Assembly: GCF_016772415.1 (NCBI RefSeq) | Contig: NZ_JAGSGD010000001.1 | Location: forward strand, 930,001 to 994,000 | DNA from: Phenylobacterium glaciei | Lineage (GTDB): Bacteria; Pseudomonadota; Alphaproteobacteria; Caulobacterales; Caulobacteraceae | Length of the DNA: 64,000 nucleotides | Reading direction: 5' to 3' | Part shown: piece after piece, positions 58,147 through 64,000 of the stretch | Numbering within the stretch: the first letter of the stretch is position 1 | Layout: every line of letters starts with the position of its first letter | Notes under the pieces: generated by a model | Database searches by the model: none | What the model was told of the DNA's origin: nothing | Seen by the model: only the letters and a program-made list of their open reading frames with translations | Program-made: the position numbers and the translations under genes

Positions 58147-59087
58147 GACGACGCCTTGATATGCGCCGCAAGCGCCGTGCCGGACAGCCAGGCGGCCTCC
58201 ACGCGGGGGCCGATCAGCCAGTCCCCACACAGGCCCAACCGGTGTTCGGCGTCCCAGATGGCGCCCGAACCCTCGGCGCCCGATCTCGCGTACCGCCAGC
58301 GATGGGCCGCACGGGCGATCGGGGTCGCCGCCGCCGTCCCCAACCTGTCCCACAAGGCCCTCAGCAGGGTCGAGGCGACCTCGTCTTCCGGCGCCTCCAG
58401 GTTTTCGCTCGACCAGCCCGGGCTGGCCTGCAGCACCCAGGCCTCCGGCCCCGTCCGCGCCGGCTTGGATCCGTTGCGGGCGGCCCAGCCGAGCGGTTCG
58501 CCGTCATCGCCCCGCCAGCAATCCAGCGTGGTTGGAAGTCTGTCGGCGAACGCCGCCATCACCGTCCAGCAGGGCATGGTTTTCGTGGATCGAGCCCTGG
58601 CGGCCATGGCCGGCGCGACCGACACCGTGAGCTCCGCCGCCTGCTCAGCCGGCAAGGCCAGGGCCACGGCGTCCACCTCGACCGTGGTCCCGGTCTCCAG
58701 GTGCAGGCGCCAGCCCGGTCCTTGCCGCGACAACTGGGTCACTCTCGCACCCCACTGGACGGGCAGTTCCTCCGCCATCTGCCGCAGCGGCGCATTCATG
58801 CCCGGCGTCCCCACATAGGCGTCCGCGCCGGCCGCCGGCCAGGGGGCGAGGCATCCCTTCGCGATCCATTCCGCCGCCCTGTCCCGAAAGCCGGAGTCGC
58901 GCAGGGTGAAGTATTGGGCGCCGTGGTCGAAGCTCGCCTCCCCCTGGGGCGTGGTGATCCGACGCACCGACATCCGCCCACCAGCGCCTCTGCCCTTATC
59001 CAGCAGCGTCACCTTATGTCCGCTGCGCGCCAAAACCTCCGCGCATGCCAATCCCGACATGCCCGCGCCCACGATCCCAACTCTCAT
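58143..59087 (-). CDS. NAD(P)/FAD-dependent oxidoreductase, renalase-like
   Basis: A 314-residue flavoprotein. The Rossmann motif is at once at the N-terminus (VGIVGAGMSGLACAEVLARSGHKVTLLDKGRGAGGRM), followed by the renalase/amine-oxidase signature FDHGAQYFTLRD near residue 54. The C-terminal FAD loop is LGLCGDWLIGPRVEAAWLSG. Renalase-like enzymes oxidise isomeric dihydronicotinamides; the role of this one is untested. Its TAG stop lies in the palindromic element at 58008-58146. A second copy of the element lies 325 bp before its start. Confidence 0.82.
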   Translation of the reverse strand: MRVGIVGAGMSGLACAEVLARSGHKVTLLDKGRGAGGRMSVRRITTPQGEASFDHGAQYFTLRDSGFRDRAAEWIAKGCLAPWPAAGADAYVGTPGMNAPLRQMAEELPVQWGARVTQLSRQGPGWRLHLETGTTVEVDAVALALPAEQAAELTVSVAPAMAARARSTKTMPCWTVMAAFADRLPTTLDCWRGDDGEPLGWAARNGSKPARTGPEAWVLQASPGWSSENLEAPEDEVASTLLRALWDRLGTAAATPIARAAHRWRYARSGAEGSGAIWDAEHRLGLCGDWLIGPRVEAAWLSGTALAAHIKASS

Positions 59088-59412
59088 GTCTGTCTTTGCT
59101 CTGCGCCACGGCTTCGGCAGGGTGCGCCGACACGTCCAGGCTCAATCATCGGGAATAGCACGGCGAGCGATGACAAGAACGACGGCGGCCCGGGAGGGAC
59201 TGCTGTTGATGAAGGTTTTCAATATTTTTGTACTGTCAAACCCACCAAAGCTAACCCTTGAATTTCCAATAGGTTGGACGGCGACTGTCAAATCGGCGCC
59301 GCCCGCCGCTTGGGTCCAGCTTTGATCTGGACAGCTGAGCATTTCGATCGGGACGCGCAGATGGCGTGAACCTCTGGGTCTCGAAGACGGGGCCACGGGG
59401 CGTGTGCGCGAC
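59088..59412. other. Intergenic region upstream of the renalase-like gene
   Basis: These 325 bp include a stretch far more AT-rich than the rest of the window (59205-59275, with TTTTCAATATTTTTGTACTG and ACCCTTGAATTTCCAATAGG). It could be the promoter of the minus-strand flavoprotein or foreign DNA. I see no gene in it. Confidence 0.4.
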
Positions 59413-59549
59413 CTAGAGCATGATCGTTTTAGACGGAACCGCGTCGCGGTCCCGGCTGAAGCGTGAATCATGCTCTCGCTTATCTGGAGCCTGATTCACC
59501 GCATCGGCGGAATCGCGAAGCGATTCCACCTCAACGGATCAGGCTCTAG
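59413..59549. repeat. 137-bp palindromic intergenic element, copy 2
   Basis: The same element as 58008-58146, with one C-to-A change and a two-base deletion (GCTTATCTGG for GCTTAAATCTGG). Again the right-hand CTAG provides the TAG stop codon of the adjacent minus-strand gene, here the TonB-dependent receptor. Confidence 0.85.
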
Positions 59550-61975
59550 TAGGAAATTGTCAGGGTCAGGGAGACCGTGCGCGGCCGCAGCGGTGTCGCC
59601 TGTCGCGAGGTGCGGACGGTGAAGGGGTTGCCATAGGCGAAGGTGTCACCGCGGGAGTCCGTGAGGTTGTCGATCGCCAGGGTCAGACGCCAGGGCTCGG
59701 AAACCAGGCTGGCGGCGACGCGGGCCACGCCGTAGTCACCCATCTTCGGCGCCGTGACGGCGTCGAAGGTCAGACGCGAGACGCCGACATAGCTGTAGCG
59801 GGCGTCTGCCTCCAGACGCCGGTCGGCAGACAGGGGCCAGGCATAGTGGGCCGAGACCCCCGCTGTCACCGCCGGGGCGCCGGCCAGGCCGAGATCGGCG
59901 CGGCCGGGGAATGCGGGATTGGCCTGGTCGAGTTCGGGCGAATTGACCAGCAGCTCGCCCCGTAGCACCAGGGGGCCGTCGGTGTAGGCGGCCTCCAGCT
60001 CCACCCCAAGATTGCGGCCGTCGCCGATATTGGCGGTGAAAGGCAGGGCCGAGGGCAGCAGCTGGTCGCTCTGGATGTTGCGCCAGAAGGCCTCGAACAC
60101 TGCCGCCCGCAGCTTCAGCCGGTCGTCCAGCAGGCTGGCCCGCAGGCCGGCCTCGACGCTCCAGAGCTCATCGGGCTGGTAGAGACGGTAGGGTTCGGAG
60201 CCGCTCTGCGGGTTGAACACCTGGCCCGGCGCCCCTGTGGTGTTGGCGCCGCCCGCGCGATAGCCCTCGGCGGCCTGGACATAGGTCAGCAGGCTGGGGC
60301 TGACCGCATAGGCCAGGACCACCTTGGGGGTGAAGCCCGAATGCTTGATCTGGCCCGTGAACCGCGCGGCGGCTCCGGCCAGAGGCGCGGTGATCGCGCT
60401 GTCGACCTCGGTGTCGGAGGCGAACAGTCGTCCGCCCACCGTCAACCGCACCCGCTCGCCCAGGGGCAGTTCGACCTGGCCGAAGATCGCCGCCTCGTTC
60501 AGGCGGTCGCGGCGGACCTCCTGAAAGCCGGTGACTCCGGCTGGGCCGAGGGTCGCCAGCGTCAGGCCGATATCCTGGCGGGTCCGGGCCAGGAACAGGC
60601 CCACCAGCCAGGGCCGCTCTGCGGTGAAGGGCGCGCTCAGAGTGACCTCGGTCACCAGGCTGCTGATGTCGTCCTCGTCGTCATAGGCCGCGGGACCGGG
60701 GGGCAGCGCCAGGGGCGGGGCGGTGGTGGCGTCATAGCGGCTGGCGACCTGGTGGCGCACCACGGCGGCCGAGGCGCGCAGCTCGCCCCAGGGCAGAGCG
60801 CCCTGCAGGCCTAGATGGGCCTCAGCGAAGTCGTTGTCGTGCGGCTCGCGGACCTGGTTGCGCCGGGTCAAGGGCGCGGCGTCTTCCAGCGCGTACTGGG
60901 TGTCGTGGGAATTGATCGTCTGGCTCACAACCCCACCGGTCAGACGCCAGCGGTCGTCCAGGTCGAAGCGGAGCGCCAGGCGCAGGCCCGTCCGCACGGA
61001 GCGGTTCACGTCGTCCAGGCCCAGGCCCGGGTCGTCGATATAGCCGCCCTGGGCGTCGCGATAGGCGGTCAGGCGCGCCGCGCCGCGGCCGCCGGCGAAG
61101 GGCTGGTTGATCATCCCCTCCAGCACCGAGGAGGGCCCGCCGTCGTGGGCGACGGCGGCGGAGACCGAGGCCCATGCCCCGCGCCGGTCGGGATCAGGCG
61201 GTGCGGTCACCAAGTGTAGGACCCCACCGAGGGAGCCAGCGCCATAAAGCGCGCCCTGGGGGCCGCGCAGCACCTCCACCTGGGCCATGTCGGTGAGGCG
61301 CAGGTCAGGGTCGGGGGCGTTATAGGTCAGGCGCACGTCGTCGAGATAGATCCCCACCATCGACTGGGTGCGGCCGGTGAGGGCGCCGTCCGATAGCCCG
61401 CGCAGCAGGATCTTGTCCCGCCCCGGCCCAAGGTTGGTGACCATCATAGAGGGCGTCGTGAGGGCCAGATCACCGGCGTCGCGGACCCCCATAGCGGTGA
61501 GGAGGTGGCTGTCCTGGGCGCTGACGGCATAGGCCAGGCGGTCGGCCTGGGTGGGCCGGCGGGTGGCCACCACAATCAGTTCCGAGGTCTCCACAGGCGC
61601 AGAGGGTGTGGCGGCGGCCGGCCGGGTTGGCGCGACGGGCGGCAGCCGGACGATCTCCACCGCCCCGGCGTCGATCAGGCGATAGCCGCACCCGGTTCCG
61701 GCCAGCAGCCGGGTGAGAGCGACCTCAAGGTTGTATCGCCCCTCAAGTCCGCGAGCGGGGCCGCAGGCAAAGGCCGGCCCGGTGCTGATGGAAACCCCGG
61801 CCTGGATCGCAAGCTGCGTCAGGGCGGCGGGTAGGGGCTGGGGCGCGATGTGAAACCCGATCAGACGCGGAGCCGCGCTTGCGGCGCAGGCGGCCGATAG
61901 ACCGATCACCAGGCTCAGGGCCGACACCCATCGGCGCCACAGGACAGACGGCAAGGCGAACGCCCTCGAAGGCAA
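59546..61975 (-). CDS. TonB-dependent receptor with N-terminal STN signalling domain
   Basis: An 809-residue outer-membrane transporter. Order: signal peptide (about 1-34, ending ASA), STN domain (about 38-110, IGFHIAPQPLPAALTQLAIQAGVSIS) that contacts FecR, TonB-box region (about 130, ELIVVATRRP), plug (LTTPSMMVTNLGPGRDKILLRGLSD... VEVLRGPQGALYGAGSLGGVLHLVT) and barrel to the C-terminus (VSLTLTISY). The STN domain marks it as a transducer that signals its own loading. The ligand may be a siderophore or another large solute; it is not told by the sequence. It is the third gene of the sigma-FecR-receptor set. Confidence 0.88.
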   Translation of the reverse strand: MPSRAFALPSVLWRRWVSALSLVIGLSAACAASAAPRLIGFHIAPQPLPAALTQLAIQAGVSISTGPAFACGPARGLEGRYNLEVALTRLLAGTGCGYRLIDAGAVEIVRLPPVAPTRPAAATPSAPVETSELIVVATRRPTQADRLAYAVSAQDSHLLTAMGVRDAGDLALTTPSMMVTNLGPGRDKILLRGLSDGALTGRTQSMVGIYLDDVRLTYNAPDPDLRLTDMAQVEVLRGPQGALYGAGSLGGVLHLVTAPPDPDRRGAWASVSAAVAHDGGPSSVLEGMINQPFAGGRGAARLTAYRDAQGGYIDDPGLGLDDVNRSVRTGLRLALRFDLDDRWRLTGGVVSQTINSHDTQYALEDAAPLTRRNQVREPHDNDFAEAHLGLQGALPWGELRASAAVVRHQVASRYDATTAPPLALPPGPAAYDDEDDISSLVTEVTLSAPFTAERPWLVGLFLARTRQDIGLTLATLGPAGVTGFQEVRRDRLNEAAIFGQVELPLGERVRLTVGGRLFASDTEVDSAITAPLAGAAARFTGQIKHSGFTPKVVLAYAVSPSLLTYVQAAEGYRAGGANTTGAPGQVFNPQSGSEPYRLYQPDELWSVEAGLRASLLDDRLKLRAAVFEAFWRNIQSDQLLPSALPFTANIGDGRNLGVELEAAYTDGPLVLRGELLVNSPELDQANPAFPGRADLGLAGAPAVTAGVSAHYAWPLSADRRLEADARYSYVGVSRLTFDAVTAPKMGDYGVARVAASLVSEPWRLTLAIDNLTDSRGDTFAYGNPFTVRTSRQATPLRPRTVSLTLTISY

Positions 61976-61984
61976 GCGGGGGCG

Positions 61985-62968
61985 TCAGCGTAGAGTGATT
62001 TCCGCGCCGGTGCGAACAACCGTCAACGACAGGTAGCGGGACAGCCGGTCCACCAGCACCGCTTGGTCGCCAAGGTCGAGCACGCCGGAGAAGCGGCGGC
62101 GGCCGACCGCCTCCGACACCCGGATCGGGGTGGGGTAGCGGCGGTTCAACGCCGCGACGATTTCCGACAGGGGCTGGTCCTCGCAGATCAGGCGGCCCTG
62201 GGTCCAGGCGAAGGCGGCGTCAGGCGCCACGGCGCTGACCCGGGAGGTGCGCGCGCCCTCCACGTGATGCAGGGCCTGGCCGACGGTGAGCCGCGCCACC
62301 GGGGCGGGGCCCAGGGCAGGCTGACGCACCTCGACGACGCCGCGGCGGACGCTCACCACCACGGTCCTGTCGTCATGGCGGATGTTGAACTCGGTGCCGA
62401 CCACCCGCACCTGCTGGTCGCCCACCGAGATCAGGAAGGGGCGGGACGGGTCCTTGGCCACGTCGAAGGTGGCCTCGGCCTGGGCCATCTCCACACGCCG
62501 GGCGCGCCAGCCCAGGCGTACGGTCAGTTTGGAGCCGCCGTTCAGACGGATGTGGCTGCCGTCGGCCAGGGCGATCTCGCGGGTCTGGCCGACGCCGGTC
62601 TCGTAGGTGGTCGCCGGACCCTCATAGGCGCGCCAGGCCAGCGGCGACACCACCAGGACGGCGGCGGCAGCGGCCAGGGCGGCGATGAACCCCCCACGTC
62701 GGGTTGCGGCCGGCCGGGGCCGGAAGGCCTGAACCTCGCCGGTGGACGGCGCCAGGCGCGGTGCGATCTGCGCGGCCTGGTCGGCGACCTCGGCGGCCAG
62801 GGCCTCGACCGCCTCGAAGGCGGCCTGATGCTGTTCGGAGGCCTCCAGCCAGTCGGTCAGGGCCGACCAGTCGTCGCCGGTGGCGGCGTCGGACTGCACG
62901 CGCACGAGCCAGGCCAGCGCCTCGTCGCGCAGGGCCTCGGTCGCGCCGGGGTCGGTGCGCGGGCTCAT
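61985..62968 (-). CDS. FecR-family anti-sigma factor
   Basis: A 327-residue single-pass membrane protein. The cytoplasmic DUF4880 segment (about 12-60, EALRDEALAWLVRVQSDAATGDDWSALTDWLEASEQHQAAFE) binds the sigma factor. One helix follows (about 93-112, GGFIAALAAAAAVLVVSPLAW). The periplasmic FecR domain (about 120-220, TYETGVGQTREIALADGSHIRLNGGSKLTVRL) and a C-terminal STN-like part (LSEIVAALNRRYPTPIRVS) touch the receptor. ATG 62968 (MSPRTDP) was preferred to TTG 63043. It sits between the sigma and receptor genes. Confidence 0.85.
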   Translation of the reverse strand: MSPRTDPGATEALRDEALAWLVRVQSDAATGDDWSALTDWLEASEQHQAAFEAVEALAAEVADQAAQIAPRLAPSTGEVQAFRPRPAATRRGGFIAALAAAAAVLVVSPLAWRAYEGPATTYETGVGQTREIALADGSHIRLNGGSKLTVRLGWRARRVEMAQAEATFDVAKDPSRPFLISVGDQQVRVVGTEFNIRHDDRTVVVSVRRGVVEVRQPALGPAPVARLTVGQALHHVEGARTSRVSAVAPDAAFAWTQGRLICEDQPLSEIVAALNRRYPTPIRVSEAVGRRRFSGVLDLGDQAVLVDRLSRYLSLTVVRTGAEITLR

Positions 62969-63056
62969 CTCGGCATCGGGTTTGTGGTGCGGGTCATCTG
63001 GGTGCTCGCCCCAAAGACGCCACAAACTCCCAGGCGCCTCCAAGAAATCTTCGCGG

Positions 63057-63668
63057 TCATCGTCCCACCCTGGCCAGGATGCGCTTGAGGCTGGCCATGA
63101 TGTGTTTCTCCACGCTGGAACGGGAGATCTTCATGGCCGCGGCGGTCTCGGCGTGGCTGAGCCCCTCCAGCTTGTGCAGGCGGAAGGCCTCGCGCACCTG
63201 GGGCGGCAGGTCGTTGACGGTCTCAATGATCTGGTCGAGGCGTTGGCGGGCGTCCAGCGCCTCGTCGGCGGGCGGGGTCTCGGAGATGTCCTCTCCGCCG
63301 GAGGCGCTGGTGTGGACGTCGCGCCAGGCGGCGTCGCGATGGCCGGCGCGCCTCGCCTGCTTGATCTTGTCGAGCATCAGGTTCGTGCCCAGCCGATAGA
63401 GATAGGCGGCGGGATTGCCGATGTCTTCCGGCGGACGGCCGGAGATCTTCAGATAGATGTCCTGCACCAGATCCTCGGCGGCCTCCTCCGACCGCAGCCG
63501 GACGCGGAAATAGCGCACCAGCTCGGGGCGACGCTCCAGATAGACGGCCAGCAGGGGATCAGAAGCGTCCAAGGCGGGCTGAGTTCCTTCGGCCCGAGGG
63601 CCGGCGCGCGCCGGGAAATCCGGCGTTCGGGCGCGATGTTCCCCATGCCGCCGCGCGACGCAATCCAA
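63057..63668 (-). CDS. FecI-like ECF RNA polymerase sigma factor
   Basis: A 203-residue sigma factor, first of the sigma-FecR-receptor operon. Region 2 (about 45-110): LVRYFRVRLRSEEAAEDLVQDIYLKI... NPAAYLYRLGTNLMLDKIKQARR. Region 4 (about 145-195): LPPQVREAFRLHKLEGLSHAETAAAMKISRSSVEKHIMASLKRI. The E-G-L-S-H-x-E-x-A and S-V-E-K-H-I patterns are those of the FecI group. The TTG start at 63668 is uncertain; the first 35 residues look unconserved, and TTG in PALDASDP is an alternative. Confidence 0.85.
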   Translation of the reverse strand: MDCVARRHGEHRARTPDFPARAGPRAEGTQPALDASDPLLAVYLERRPELVRYFRVRLRSEEAAEDLVQDIYLKISGRPPEDIGNPAAYLYRLGTNLMLDKIKQARRAGHRDAAWRDVHTSASGGEDISETPPADEALDARQRLDQIIETVNDLPPQVREAFRLHKLEGLSHAETAAAMKISRSSVEKHIMASLKRILARVGR

Positions 63669-63752
63669 AACCTTTGAGGCGGTCCGGAGGACGCGTCGTC
63701 GTTACCGGTTGAAGCGCCTTGGGGCGCTCACACGGACCGGAGACGAGCCGCG

Positions 63753-64000
63753 ATGGAAGTGATGATGGTCGATGACGGGGCCCTTCAGGGGCGTCTGCAA
63801 TTCGACGCCGAACGGGTGCGGCGCTTCACCTCGGTGGAGCCGCGGGTGATCTCGATCCACCACCTGCTTGCCCCCGAGCGGCTGCGGGTCGAGGCCTTCC
63901 TGGAGGCGGCCTATGACCGCGCCTTCCAGGGCAGAATCCGCAACCACTATCCGACCCTGATGAGCGTGCAGGACCGCCAGGGGACCATCCTCGCTGCGGT
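63753..64000 (+). CDS. Thermostable-hemolysin-like protein, partial at window end
   Basis: The first 82 codons of a gene that leaves the window. After MEVMMVDDGAL comes RFTSVEPRVISIHHLLAP, then RVEAFLEAAYDRAFQGRIRNHYPTLMSVQDRQGTILAAV, which resembles the N-terminal half of the Vibrio thermostable hemolysin family, probably a GNAT-like acyltransferase fold. Bacterial members often sit beside AMP-ligase and lipid genes that would lie beyond the edge. AGACGAG precedes the ATG. It diverges from the FecI-like gene. Confidence 0.65.
   Translation, partial: MEVMMVDDGALQGRLQFDAERVRRFTSVEPRVISIHHLLAPERLRVEAFLEAAYDRAFQGRIRNHYPTLMSVQDRQGTILAA

Overview
The window is high-GC DNA from an alphaproteobacterium, most likely a Caulobacteraceae member (Phenylobacterium/Caulobacter-like). 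I infer this from the RegB/RegA-type redox pair beside a cyoABCD quinol oxidase, the FecI-FecR-TonB receptor set, the copper genes, TAT-exported enzymes and palindromic intergenic repeats. I see no rRNA, tRNA or CRISPR array.

Layout. 1-8.2 kb: the end of a hybrid histidine kinase, an XRE regulator, a ROK fructokinase, GreA, a GNAT acetyltransferase, a YciI-like protein, a Crp/Fnr regulator, a VapBC pair with a palindromic operator, an ACT-domain protein, a mobA remnant and a GntR/FadR regulator. 7.9-14.6 kb: a reactive-sulfur locus. An ArsR/BigR-like repressor with two conserved cysteines sits in an operon with an RND pump, its lipoprotein adaptor and a rhodanese. Sulfide:quinone oxidoreductase and a DUF2892 protein run the opposite way across a shared palindromic promoter. 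14.7-19.2 kb: a tight periplasmic operon of an exported DapA-family lyase, a PQQ dehydrogenase and a cytochrome c fused to an NHL propeller. 19.2-19.5 kb: a nested palindromic repeat. 19.5-25.3 kb: one 1916-residue protein made almost entirely of about 235 degenerate octapeptide repeats.

25.6-36.4 kb: an acyl-CoA synthetase, a GNAT protein, an exported HET-C/phospholipase-like protein, then a four-gene transglutaminase / ATP-grasp-alpha-E / DUF2126 cluster in which the largest gene appears to start at CTG. 36.5-45.8 kb: a metal resistance region, with a CnrYXH-like ECF sigma module, CsoR with paired operators, a Cu P-type ATPase with YHS and HMBD domains, multicopper oxidase, CopB, CopD and CopC. 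46.2-50 kb: a CocE/NonD hydrolase, an IS6-family transposase remnant and an MFS transporter. 50.1-57 kb: cyoABCD, SURF1, regB and regA. After these come DUF427 and DCC proteins, a renalase-like flavoprotein bracketed by two near-identical 137-139 bp palindromic elements, and a FecI/FecR/TonB receptor system. The start of a thermostable-hemolysin-like gene runs off the end.

The strongest candidates for undescribed biology are the octapeptide-repeat giant, the exported lyase/PQQ/cytochrome-NHL operon, and the repeat elements that supply stop codons to neighbouring genes. No database search was run. Family names come from motif recognition, and structure and function statements beyond motifs are inference.
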